A stretch of DNA of 64,000 bases from Mytilus trossulus (lineage: Eukaryota; Mollusca; Bivalvia; Mytilida; Mytilidae). A program made the translations under genes and the position numbers. This document shows positions 50,580 through 61,639 of the stretch, in pieces; position 1 is the stretch's first letter; each line of letters starts with the position of its first letter. The stretch is from contig NC_086383.1 in assembly GCF_036588685.1 (NCBI RefSeq), forward strand, positions 55,875,448-55,939,447, read 5' to 3'. The notes beneath the pieces were generated by a model that was not told where the DNA came from, searched no databases, and saw nothing but the letters and a program-made list of their open reading frames with translations.

Positions 50580-50585
50580 TTTATT
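50580..50585 (-). terminator. Candidate polyadenylation signal of gene E
   Basis: TTTATT on the plus strand (AATAAA in gene E sense), about 260 bases past the gene E stop. Confidence 0.35.
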
Positions 50586-50842
50586 TATGTACATATATAC
50601 ATTTTATAGAGCAATCAAGTGACCAGTGTCAATAAAAGCAAGAAAACTGTTACACATTAATTGACAATATAGTTGTGAACGATGATGATATAGAGAATAG
50701 TCGAATGAATTCAAATATACAATCGGCAATCCGCTACTCCTATTTCTATCCGTTAGAAGGTACGGAATTAGTCGAGTTGTGACGAATTTTCAATTATAGT
50801 GCGTGGTCTTCGTACTCGGGTGTTCTCTCTTGTCAAAGTTCT

Positions 50843-52617
50843 TCTCCACAAAAGGCTTTAACAAATTCTGTAAAATAAGTTTAATATTTATCACCAAAGC
50901 GGGATAACTCAATTATATTAATAGATCTTGTAGGTATATGTACAATGTTTATGTAAAAAAAGTTTTGAAAAAATACCAAACTCAAAATTAAATTTTAAAG
51001 TTCATAGAAACGGACAAAATCAAACTTCAGACTTTATCAACGAAACGAATGACAACAACTGCCATATTCCTGAGTTTGAAATATAGACAATAGGCCGTTA
51101 TTTTTCTCGTTCGAATTGTTTTATATTTGTGATTTCGGGGCCTTTTAAAGCTTGCTATGCGGTATGGGCTTTGTGCATTGTTGAAGTCCGTACCTATAGC
51201 AGTGTCATTTAGTTTCTTGTAGAGAGTTGTCACATTGGCAATCGTTCCAAGATAAAAAAAAATTTTACTTTTAATAATAACCAAAGCACCCGAGTCAGTC
51301 CTTATTGTATATGTGGTTTGAATTGTCCAATCGTTTATCAGTTCTATGAGAAGTGTTTTATGAACTACTGTTTCTGTTTTAGTGAAATTATATGTTTGGC
51401 CATGGTATTGTCTGTGTTAATTGGACTCAATATGATCTGTTAACATTGACATCTTCTGCGCATATCAACATGTAATGTAACACGTTTCCCAACTCATGGA
51501 AATTCGGAATACTCGATATAAATTTTGCCGAAAACAATCAGTTCCTTCAATGAATCTTTTATGATTTAACCCGAAATTTGAAAGTCTTATATTGTTTTTC
51601 ATGATTGCCAAATAAGCGAAAGGTTTGGCTACACATACAATCACGATCTTATCACCAGTTTTGCTTAAAATGTCCTGTACCAAGTTAGGAATATGGCAGA
51701 GTTATCAAATAGTCTGGTTTTTTATGTTTGTTGTCGTTTGTGAACTTCAGTGTTTCTAATGTTCCGTTGTTTTCGTCTTAAAGTTGATTTGTTTCCCTCT
51801 GTTTTAGTTTGTAACCCAGATTTGTTTTCTTTCAATCGATTTGTGCCTTTTAAACAGCGGTATACTACGGTTGCCTTTATTCAGCAATAGATTCCGACGG
51901 TTCATACGACTTCCAAGTTGGAAAAATATGGGCTATGTTTGACATAGAACACTAAATGTCAACCCCTTTTTCACGTAAATTTAAATCCTTGATCAGCCAT
52001 GAATTTCTTACCGTTGTATTCTACTTTTCCATTGTGGTTTACATCAGCATCGTTGAAAAGATCGCATAAGTCCTCTTCATCTTTTGCAGTCCATTCTTTG
52101 TCTTTTCTTTTTAACCATGTTCTTAGTTCATCTTTATCTATATATCCACTATTATCTTTGTCCACTTTACTAAATGCTTCCATAAACAATTGGCTTTCAT
52201 AAGATACTCCCTTTATCCAAGAAGAAATAACACTTTCAAACTCTTCATATGTCACAAGTCCATCTTCTTTTTAGCAGATTTAAGAAAATAAATACAATAT
52301 GAAGAAAGATACAATACCAAGATAAGTACAATATAGAGATAAATGCAATATAAAGATAAACACAATTTAAAGATAAAACAATACAATTTCAAGATAAAAT
52401 GAAAATACAATATAAAGACAAATTTACGGTTAACAGTTTGTCAAATGTGTCAGATATTTGAAAGTATGGTACAATATCATAATTTTGTAAGATGATATGA
52501 GCGTACGCATGCAAAAGTTTGTTTTCAAAAACATATGTTTGCGCACGAAAATAATAGTTTACGGTTTTTCATCCACAACTTGATCTATTGACTGTCGTAA
52601 TGATTCATTGATTGTAA

Positions 52618-52700
<83 letters not shown>

Positions 52701-55067
52701 ACATGTACTAGAATACTAAATGAATAATATCGAAGTTTACCCTTGTTTTTGCTTTCTGTGTAGTGTTTTTTTGTTGGTTTTTTTTTTTGTTTTTTTTTGC
52801 AAAGTGATTGATGATAAGACTAATGACATGTATTATCTCACCTGTCATACTGAGATTTTGTTTTATATCTTCCTCTTCATCATCTGTCGGATGGTATCGC
52901 AGTAGATATAGGCCTTTAATAACATCATTCGGTGTTATGCCTCCAGATTTATTTTGATCCAAACGATCAAACGTGTCACGAATATCTGAAATATAAGAAG
53001 TCACTAAGATTTTACAATATGACATGTAATGACAATTGACGTCAATTCATATTTTCTTCTTTGTTGTCCTTAATTTTCTACACATTTAGAAAAATGTTTA
53101 TGAATTCATGTATATACTATAAAGGTATTAATTTACGTTTTTTGATTAAGTTAAGTCTGCCAATTGATATATTATCGTGTGTTGTTTTATGTTGTGATGT
53201 TATGCTATTGTTTCAGAAAAAGGGAGAAGGTTTGAATCCATTAAAACGTTTATTCCCGCTGCAAATGTTTGCACCTGTCCAAAGTCAGGAATTTGATGTA
53301 CAGTAGTTGTCGTTTGTTTATGTAATATATACGTGTTTCTCGTTTCTCGTTTTTATATAGATTAGACCGTTGGTTTTCCCGTTTGAATGGTTTTACACTA
53401 GTAATTTTGGGGCCCTTTATAGCTTGTTGTTCGGTGTGAGCCAAGGCTCCGTGTTGACGGCCGTACTTTGACCTATAATGGTTTATTAATTTTTTTAATT
53501 GTTATTTGGATGGAGAGTTGTCTCATTGGCACTCACACCACATCTTCCTATATCTACAAACTGAAGAAATCGTTTGAATGTATAGACATATGTCATTTGA
53601 ATGTATAGACATGTCTAATCTAACTGTATAGACATGTCTAATCTAACTGTATAGACACTTGTAAAGTGACTGTATAGACCCTTGTAAAGTGACTGTATAG
53701 ACCCTTGTTAAGTGACTGAATAGATCCTTGTCAAAAGACTATATAGACATCTGTCATTTGACTGTATAGACATCTGTCATTTGACTGTATAGACAATTGC
53801 CATTTAACTATATAGGCATCTGTCATATGAATGTATAGACATCTGTCATTTAACTATATATACAATTGTCATTTAACTATATATAGACATATGTCATTTA
53901 ACTATATAGACATATGTCATGAATGTATAGAAGTCTGTCGTGTGACTGTGTAGACATCTGTCATTTGACAGTTTAGAAATATGTCATTTGACGGTTAAGA
54001 CATCTGTCATTTGACTGTTTTAGGCATTTGTCATTTGCCTTTATAGATATGTGTCATTTGACTGTAAAGACATCTGCCATTTGACTGTTTTAGACATCTG
54101 CCATTTGACTGTATAGACATCTGTCATTAGACTGTAAGGACATCCGTCATTTGATTGTATAAACATCTGTCATTTGACTGTATCTATAGACATTTGTCGT
54201 TTGACTGTAAAGACATTTGTCATTTGACGGTTTAGACATCTGTCATTTGACTGTTTTAGGCATTTGTCATTTGCCTTTATAGATATGTGCCATTTGACTG
54301 TTTTAAACTTCTGCCATTTGACTGTATAGACATCTGTCATTAGACTGTAAAGACATCCGTCATTTGACTGTATAGACATCTGTCATTTGACTGTATAGAC
54401 ATCTGTCATTTGACTGTATAGACATCTGTCATTTGACTGTATAGACATCTGTCATTTGACTGTATAGACACCTTTCATTTGACTTGTTTTTTTGTATAGA
54501 CATATGACATTTGACTGTATAGACATTTGCAGTATACAATGTAGCTACGAAGAAATCCGTCTTTGATTATAAAAAGGAATATGTGGTATGATTGCCAATG
54601 AGACAACTGTCCACAAGAGACCAAAATGACACAGACATTAATAATTATAGGTCACCGTACGGCCTTCAACAATGAACAAAGCCCATATAGCATAGTCAGC
54701 TATAAAAGGCTGCGATATGACAATGTAAAACAATTCAAACGAGAAAACCAATGGCCTTATTTATATACGCGTCTGTGGACGTGGCCGGGTACTTGTACAT
54801 CCGGACACATAAAGACACAAGAAACAGATCTGAGAGTACTCACAGTTACCCGACAGCTAGTTCACAGCCACTAACAACTAATACAAAAATGACAATTTGG
54901 TATAGTCATTTTTTTTTACATTTTATTAAATACTATGAAACCCAAACAAAGTAAAATATGTTACTTGCCAAAAATGTGTGTTCAAGAAAGAATAAAAGTT
55001 TCCATAATTTCATACTTGTTTGGTCAATGTGACAATTAAAAAAGTACTACTCACCCTTTTCCGACAT
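50843..55067 (-). CDS. Gene E: calmodulin-like EF-hand protein with degenerate EF2 (4 exons)
   Basis: Minus-strand coding exons in order: 55055-55067 (only M-S-E-K plus one base), 52842-52985, 52012-52266, 50843-50877; phase 1 introns; 148 aa. EF3 88-99 (DKDNSGYIDKDE) and EF4 127-138 (DVNHNGKVEYNE) are canonical. EF1 14-25 (DQNKSGGITPND) ends in Asp instead of Glu. EF2 50-61 (SMTEDGLVTYEE) has Ser at 1 and Thr at 3, so it is probably not a good calcium site. The tail is FVKAFCGEEL. Closest to gene D (same exon 2 and 3 lengths). The exon 3 acceptor (gctaaaaag) has a poor pyrimidine tract but preserves frame and length. A TATATATA-rich stretch at 55152-55160 lies ~85 bases upstream of the ATG. 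Likely a calcium sensor with lost N-lobe capacity. Confidence 0.85.
51088..51255 (-). repeat. Family A copy, inverted, gene E intron 3
   Basis: 'taggccgttatttttctcgt', 'ttcggggccttttaaagctt', 'gctatgcggtatgggctttg' and 'gtcacattggcaatcg'. It lacks the middle 'acggtgacctatagttg' word. Confidence 0.65.
51668..51890 (+). repeat. Family C repeat, gene E intron 3
   Basis: 'tgtcctgtaccaagttagga', 'gtttccctctgttttagttt', 'tttctttcaatcgatttgtg' and 'aaacagcggtatactacggt' match 5033-5290 and 36160-36390. Confidence 0.7.
52619..52700 (+). repeat. ATTG/TGAT tetranucleotide microsatellite
   Basis: About 20 perfect 'attg' units, ending at 'gatacatgtac'. It lies in intron 2 of gene E, about 140 bp beyond the exon 2 donor. 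Confidence 0.95.
53300..53562 (-). repeat. Family A2 repeat, inverted, gene E intron 1
   Basis: Nearly identical over its length to 32290-32548. It ends 'ctcacaccacatcttcctat', 10 bp before a 23-bp minisatellite. Confidence 0.8.
53573..54535 (+). repeat. ~23-bp minisatellite, ~40 imperfect copies, gene E intron 1
   Basis: Unit like 'gtatagacatctgtcatttg' + 'act'. The 5' third is heavily diverged and the 3' end (about 54365-54475) is nearly perfect. Spacing varies through small indels. Short direct repeats 'gaagaaatc' flank the array (about 53572 and 54549). A minus-strand frame (54170-54379) over it is an artefact of the repeat. Confidence 0.9.
54568..54770 (+). repeat. Family A copy, gene E intron 1
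   Basis: 'aatatgtggtatgattgcca', 'gagacaactgtccacaagag', 'aggtcaccgtacggccttca' and 'agtcagctataaaaggctgc', ending 'gagaaaaccaatggccttat'. Very close to 20470-20690. It is antisense to gene E. Confidence 0.8.
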
Positions 55068-55151
55068 GCTACCAACGATTCATTAGTAAAGTATTGAAAC
55101 TAAATCTTCCTGTCAAACTATGTGAAATTCTAGAATGATATGAATCTCTCT

Positions 55152-55160
55152 ATATATATA
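55152..55160 (-). promoter_or_regulatory. Possible TATA element of gene E
   Basis: A TATATATAT tract about 85 bases upstream of the gene E ATG, at a workable distance for transcription start about 30 bases downstream. AT-rich context makes this weak. Confidence 0.25.
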
Positions 55161-55169
55161 TTTACTCCT

Positions 55170-56057
55170 AATTCACAACCACCTTGTTCCTGGTAGCGAA
55201 AAGAAGACGTTTGAAGTTTTTTAAACGAATCAATTCTAAATCAGGAACGACAACTCAACAAGCAAAAGTTTTGAATAGAAAGAGCGTAGATAGACCACAA
55301 CATTATGCAATGTTAATTAAGATCCCACTTAAAAGAGAGATTTTTCACACATTTTTAATTTTTTGAAACCCCTGTACGAGTTAAAAAGTGGTAAATTCTT
55401 GTTTATTTTGTGTAATTTTATTCATGTTTTCGTATATATCTTAAAGAAGGGAATTATCCATAAACTGGTCTCTTTTATTTCTTCTTACAATTACGAAGTT
55501 CAATTTGAATATAAATCTGTTCCTATCTATAAGACTTAAAATACACAAACATGTAATTTAAAAGTTTAGTTTAAAGAAGATTTTAAATGTATATAATAGA
55601 GAGATATGTACCAAATGTATTTATAATTGTCTTTTGAACAATTTAAATACTTAAAGCTGAAAAATAAATATTAAATGTATTATAGTTCCCTAATATTTCG
55701 ATTATTCAAGGTCTCACTTGAAATTTAATCGTTACGATTTTAACCAACTTGAAATGATTTATTTTTTGTAACAATAACATTGAACAGCTTGAAACATATT
55801 AAAAAATATCTGTTCGTGTGCACATTCACATTATTGTAGTAGCACTCTATTGTTTTTTAACAATACATTTAACGGACTCAATTGTTTAAAAATGTAGTTA
55901 TTTTCCTGATTGTATTCATGCAAAGGTATGAATGTATAGCTATAACTATACATACAATTCAGTTTGCAGAATAGAGAACAATGGACCAAAATATGAAGAA
56001 TAAAATAAACATATATAATGGATTGATGTGCAAAGTCTATAGGGAGATAAGATATGC
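55170..56057. other. Spacer upstream of gene E; nothing recognised
   Basis: AT-rich sequence. The minus-strand 100-codon frame at 55831-56133 overlaps the A2 repeat and has no domain. No exon, RNA gene or repeat copy recognised. Confidence 0.35.
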
Positions 56058-56310
56058 ATTGATATAGGAAGATGTGGTGTGAGTGCCAATGAGACAACTC
56101 TCCATCCGAGTAACAATTTAAAAAGTAAACCATTATAGGTTAAAGTACGGCCTTCAACACGGAGCCTTCGCTCACACCGGACAACAAGCTATAAAGGGCC
56201 CCAAAATTACTAGTGTAAAACCATTCAAACGGGAAAACCAACGGTCTAATCTATATAGACAAAACGAACGAGAAACACGTATATATTACATAAACAAACG
56301 ACATAACATA
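56058..56310 (+). repeat. Family A2 repeat, direct
   Basis: 'ataggaagatgtggtgtgag', 'tgccaatgagacaactctcc', 'ggccttcaacacggagcctt', 'caagctataaagggccccaa' and 'aaacgggaaaaccaacggtc', ending 'acgtatatattacataaaca'. Opposite orientation to 32290-32548 and 53300-53562. Confidence 0.8.
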
Positions 56311-56469
56311 CATATCAGGACGAGAGAAAGATGGGAACAAAAAATATTGCTTTGCTTTCCCCTTTTTTCAAAGTCATATTTTGTTTCTTTTGATTTTTTT
56401 GTTTGGTTGGAGAGGGGGTTCTGTCACTGGTTGTTTGGTCCAAACGTAGATCCGTAGGGCGAAAACGTG

Positions 56470-56885
56470 TTGATCAGACACAATGTATTGGTCTGTAATA
56501 TTTCAGTGTGGAAAATTACATATTTAGCAGGGGGAAAATATGTTGATTTTATACCATACATGTATGACCACTAAGGCGTACTGGTATGTAATGTCCAGTG
56601 GCGTTTATAACATGGGAAGCAGGACACAAACATGTTGATTATATACCATATGATCACTAAAGTGTTTTGGTATGTAATGTTCCGTGCTGAAAATTGAATG
56701 AATAGAAGGACAAAACATGGTGATTGGATGACAATGACCACTTAGACATATTGGTCTGTAATGTCCAGTGGTGTATATAGCATGGGTAGCAGGACGAATC
56801 ATGTGGCTAATATTCCATGTGACCATGCACTAAGGCGTATTGCTGGGTAATGTCCAGTGGTATAAACATTACATGAATATCAGGA
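56470..56885 (+). repeat. Decayed tandem repeat, 5 units of ~88 bp
   Basis: Units marked by 'ggtatgtaatgtccagtgg'-type text at about 56490, 56584, 56669, 56756 and 56844. Each is followed by 'acatgggaagcaggac', 'aaacatgttgatt' and 'atgaccactaagg'-type words. Unit spacing is about 84-95 bp. No coding frame runs through all units. Confidence 0.65.
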
Positions 56886-57692
56886 CAACGCAGGGGTGTT
56901 AAGGCATTATTTTTTTTTAAAATACCTTGCATTTTATACTTAATCGACCAAATTTTTCCCAGTTTAAAAAACAACATAAGGACTTGAACAATATTTCTTA
57001 AACGTATTTTTTGCGGTTGAACATATGTTGAAAATATCATAGATTTGCCGTTTTTAATTTTCTAAAGTGAAAGTAGTCACGTGACACCCGGATCTATAAA
57101 TATCTCCAACAATTACTAAAACCTCAAAGTGCAGGTGCAAGAGAACACTTTCTGTAAACAAACATACAACCGATGCAAAGAGAATGAACTATAATCTAAG
57201 AAAAATACTGCCACTTACTTTGTTTTATACCATCAGCCTTTATTTCTAATTTTAACTAGAAAATGTATCGTTTCGTACGTTACAGCGACAGTTTGGGTGA
57301 TTTTAATCACATTGTTTTATTTTTTGAAATTAGGTGGCAGAACTTTTATTAATCCTTATCCTATTCTGAATCGGTAAACTTTTTAAATTAATAGATACTA
57401 TGAGGTTAAGCACCTGCACTTTTCAATATTTGTATGCTCGATTTATTTATCTTTTCAGATGATTAAAAAAAAGCACAGAGATGACGAAGAAGATAATTAC
57501 GGGTTTTGTGTACATTCCATTTCCGATGTTGTGAAAATAAACTTTAATGGGCGGCAAAATTCAATGTTTTATAATTATTTTTTTTATTTAATTTGACAAT
57601 GTTAATCTTATTAAAAGTGTGAAGAAATAACGAGGCAACATTTTAAACAATTTAAATATTTTAAAAAATTACACTAGAATTATAAATGGAAC

Positions 57693-57890
57693 ATGCAACA
57701 ATCCAAAGAGGGTAGACAGGATGAAATAAAAAAGAAAAAGTGTTCCGTTTTTGTTTTTTTTTTTATACTTACTTTAATAGTGATGTCTGCTTTTCTGCTA
57801 TTAATATATATGGCCATTTACACTGCTTTAAGCACATACATCCATCAAGCTTGGCGACTATTTTCTCAAGTCACCCCTGGTTGGAAATGA
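57693..57890 (+). CDS. Candidate 65-aa single-pass membrane protein
   Basis: A short open frame starting at ATG 57693. It has a hydrophilic, Lys-rich N-terminus (residues 1-22, ending K-K-K-K), one strongly hydrophobic segment (about 23-46, with 'VFVFFFILTLIVMSAFLLLI') and a short polar C-terminus ending PGWK. That is the layout of a small integral membrane protein with N-in/C-out by the positive-inside rule. No family recognised. The positive-then-hydrophobic pattern could arise by chance in A/T-rich DNA, and part of the hydrophobic run is a T tract. A TATAAAT is at 57097-57103, but the 5' structure is unknown. A second acceptor-like site with an ATG at 57460 shows the region may hold other exons. 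Confidence 0.35.
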   Translation: MQQSKEGRQDEIKKKKCSVFVFFFILTLIVMSAFLLLIYMAIYTALSTYIHQAWRLFSQVTPGWK

Positions 57891-58213
57891 GCCATTACCA
57901 GAAGAATAAAATGAAGATGATGAAGTTTATATTTCAACTCTATTGGGAAAAAAATCCATCATCATCAAATGCCCTGAATCTCTTAATATGAATTGAATCA
58001 ATGTGTATACTGGAGATATTTTTTCCAAAATTTATTGTATGATTTAACCATGGTATGACATCTTACTACAAGGGAAACTCCTTCTTTCAAACTATTTTCC
58101 AGCAAAAAAAAACCCAAGGCTTTCATTCCTTGTCATCCTGATATCAAGCCAACATATAAGTGCAAATTTTTACAATCAGCAACTCCAATCTAAGCCATCT
58201 GTCATCACAATTA

Positions 58214-58234
58214 CCCCCCCCCCCCCCCCCCCCC
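58214..58234 (+). repeat. Poly-C run, 21 C
   Basis: 21 consecutive C, equivalent to a G tract on the minus strand. Length is likely polymorphic or imprecise in assembly. Confidence 0.95.
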
Positions 58235-59560
58235 AATGTCAAGTCTTGTTATAATCTAATGATTATGAAGTAATGAATACATTTGTAAAGGTAGGACTAC
58301 CAACAGGAAAATCAAATTTATTCCACTATTTTTATTTTTGTCAAATTCACATCACTGTCAACAGTGAACCTGACCAACTAGGTTCCAGTGATTTCATAAT
58401 CAAAATCTCGGGAAGTTAAAAGGCGGAGAGAATGTCATATTGTGTAAACTGGCAGCCAACAATTTGAATCCACACCCACATTGAAAATCTGTAGGTTGTT
58501 TGTTTTGGGGATTAATACTGAGAAATATTTAATAAATGTGCATATGATAAAAAACAATAAAATTGAATTATTTATTTGATTCATCCAAAACTTTTCTGGG
58601 CTTTATCTTCAGCAGGAAAACTCTAGCCAAAAAATCAAATGTCCAAATGTAACAAGGATGCCCAAGTACTAATAAGAACAATAAGTACACTAGACTAGAT
58701 TTCTAGAAAACAGTTCAATTACAGCATTTTCTTCTCACCAAAATATGATTTTTTAGAAAACCATCAACATATAAGAATTGATCATACTGGTAGTTCCTTT
58801 TGATCTTTAGGTATAAACACAGAACAGACATTTTTTGTTTGTTTCATGCATATATTTTTTTCGTCAATGTTGATTTTATTCAATGTATTGCTCATTTGCT
58901 GTCCATATTTATTGCAACCCGATACAAAGTATACAACAATAAATCTAAAAATACCATAGGTAAAAAATTTGAATTTTATTAAATAAAATCAAGAAAATTA
59001 ATAAATGAAACCAATAAAAGAACATTTACAGGCAAAAACTCAATGGTAGAAGTAGATTATATAAATTCAATACCAAGTAAAATAAAAGTGTAAACACAGC
59101 TTTAAGGATCCACACAAACAGTTATTTATGTATTGTTATTTTTATATGCATCAATGACAAGAAGTTCTACAAACTATTCTTAACAGTATATAAAATAAAA
59201 TATATTAAGGAATGCAAGTCACCAAGTGGATTATTAATAGTATGAATTTATAAACACAATATACAACAAATATACCATATAAAGCAATTAAGTTGTTTGG
59301 CTGTCAGTTTTAAGAATATACCATAGTTATTTAATTCTTCAGGAACCCTCAGGAATTTTTCCATTTGTAAAGAGGAATAACTCAAGAAAGGTATGAGAAA
59401 TTTCCAAATATTGAACCTGATTTGTGTTAATAAGCCCAACATCATATATTTCTATCTTTAAAATTGTTAAAATAACTGTCAACAAAGAACACAAGAGTGA
59501 CTCATATTGTGTACCAATCTTAAAATCAATTCAATGAATAATTTGAACAGTATATATATA
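58235..59560. other. Spacer; nothing recognised
   Basis: AT-rich sequence with scattered AATAAA words (58531, 58556), possibly 3'UTR of the candidate small membrane protein gene. No other gene or recognisable repeat copy. Confidence 0.35.
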
Positions 59561-61153
59561 TGTTAGCGGCAATAAGTAAAATTAGGCATTAAGCTTAAAT
59601 CCTAGCCAATAAGCTAACGCCTAGGCATTAAGTTATTGCCTGAAATTTTCAGGCATTAAGCTTATTGCCTGAAATCTGATGATGATTATTCATCCTATTG
59701 TCGAACATAATTTTAGGCAATAAGTAAACTCTGGAATTTATGTATATTGGGTGAATTATTCTTGATATAGTTTCGTTTTTTAATTATAATTTTACATTTA
59801 TAAATATACATTCATTTGACAGGTCTTCAAATTTAGTAATTTAGCAGTTGAAAAACAGAATTAACTCACAATTTTTTCATATTGGTGGGGTATTACTAAG
59901 TATCAAAAAGACTTTAAAAAAAGTAAGGGTATCCAATTGAAAAAAGGGGGAGATTCTATCGAACAATTATAATTTTATTTATTTGAATTTTTTTACACTT
60001 CATTAGTCGAGCTGGTTTGAACTGGTCAAAAGTAGACCAAATTAAGATATGATATTTTTAATTACAACATTTTCCATTTTTTTTATTCCATAAATAAATT
60101 GTATTTGTTAATAATTCCACAATTTAGAATATCAAAATGATTTTTAACACAAATTTCTCTCAAAATTTTATATTTCTAAATTAATATTTGATGCATTTTA
60201 ATATAAATATTTTATTAGTGAATTTATTTCTGGTCTCTCGTGTAGATTTGTCATAATATTGGCAATCATGTCACATCTTCTTTTTTATATTTAGGATGAC
60301 ACTGGGCCCTGTACTTTTGCATTGTTAAAATCGGTGAAATTCGATGTTTTTCTTATGGTCATTTTCAAACGTATGTTATTTGCAGAAATAAAATACAAAA
60401 GTTGAAATATTCAGTATTTATATGAAAAATGCACAAGATTTTCCTATGAACTTTTAAGTATGAAACCGTGACAGTTCGAATTCAGGTCCCTCAAAGCATA
60501 AAATGATTTTACCGATTATATATTCAATTTTAACTATTTACAATTATTTTGTTCAATTCTAATATAAAACGTAGTTATATTTTTTTACTTATATTATGTT
60601 TCAAAGAGTTTAGATCTACAATTATAATATAAAAATTATTTATAACCATTCATTTAAAACTAATTATTATTTTCTAATAATTAATCGGTTTATGAATTAC
60701 AGTTTTTGGTTGAATTTGATACAATATTGCATTTTTTTCATTTGCTATTTTCTTTTACGCCAATACTTAGAACATCCCAACTAATATAATCCTCAGATAG
60801 CTTCGATGTGCAGCATGCTGAGAAATGTCGTAAGTCGATCCTAACTATATCATATTTTCTGTCCTAAGAATATCTTATAGGACTAATCTTAGGACAGTGT
60901 CGATAAACAGGTCATAGTTATTATAATGTAACAAATGTATTTTTATTTTAATGAATAAATGTCTTTTATTTACTCGCATTTACACTTTAGGCATTAAGCT
61001 TAATGCCTGCACACATTTTTCAGGATTTAAGCTTAAATCCTAGGATTTAAGACTAATGCCTAACATCATTTAGGCAATAGACTTACTGCGTAGGCGTTAG
61101 CTTATTGCCTAGGATTTAAGCTTAATGCCTAATTTTACTTATTGCCGCTAACA
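59561..61153. mobile_element. 1.6-kb inverted-repeat element with permuted 10-bp subterminal words
   Basis: The left end (59561 on) reads 'tgttagcggcaataagtaaa' + 'attaggcattaagcttaaat'. The right end (to 61153) is its reverse complement, 'atttaagcttaatgcctaat' + 'tttacttattgccgctaaca', over about 45 bp with minor differences. Both ~150-bp ends are built from shuffled words such as 'aggcattaag', 'cttaaatcct' and 'aggcaataag', forming many small palindromes like 'ggcattaagcttaatgcc'. TATA-rich flanks obscure any target duplication. The interior is AT-rich with no transposase, so it is non-autonomous. A family A tail (about 60240-60292) lies inside. Confidence 0.8.
60240..60292 (-). repeat. Family A 3' tail fragment inside the 1.6-kb element
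   Basis: 'ggcaatcatgtcacatcttc' and 'ttttttatatt' match the end of 49300-49348. Too short to say whether it inserted later or was carried along. Confidence 0.5.
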
Positions 61154-61639
61154 TATACATATTAATACATAATTATGGTGGGAAAAAAACAAGTTCTCTA
61201 GTCTTTGCAACATGAGATACATTTGTCCAAAGTATCATGCATGTACAGTTAAAAAATGCTCCAAGATTTCTATTTCTTGTAAACAGTTAAGTATCATTTT
61301 AAAACTATACAATCATTTTCTAAGAAAGGAACATGCCCATACCAAAGAAAATTCATGTTATCAGAAGGGTTGCACAAATATTTTCAATAGACACATCATC
61401 AAATTTATAATGAAAGATTTCCTTTGTTCATTTCCCTGAAAAATTTCTTTGAAATTTCAGTAAGTATTGTATTCTTTACTGAAATTTGGTATACCAAATT
61501 CTAATGCAATTTAAATTCAATATATAGCACTCAGTTCAAATTATGTATCATAAGAAAAATTGAAAAAGCTGCCTTGTTAAAAAGGCAAAATCTTATTTAA
61601 TTAATATATATGTATATGCATACAAAAAAAGGAATAAAA
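61154..61639. other. Spacer; nothing recognised
   Basis: AT-rich. A 75-codon plus frame at 61212-61439 has no domain and no splice context. No repeat copy recognised. Confidence 0.35.

Noticed and set aside
51999-52202. Plus-strand 67-codon frame
   Set aside because: Antisense shadow of gene E exon 3.
54170-54379. Minus 69-codon repetitive frame
   Set aside because: Reads through the 23-bp minisatellite; the unit is not a multiple of three and the frame survives only through indels.
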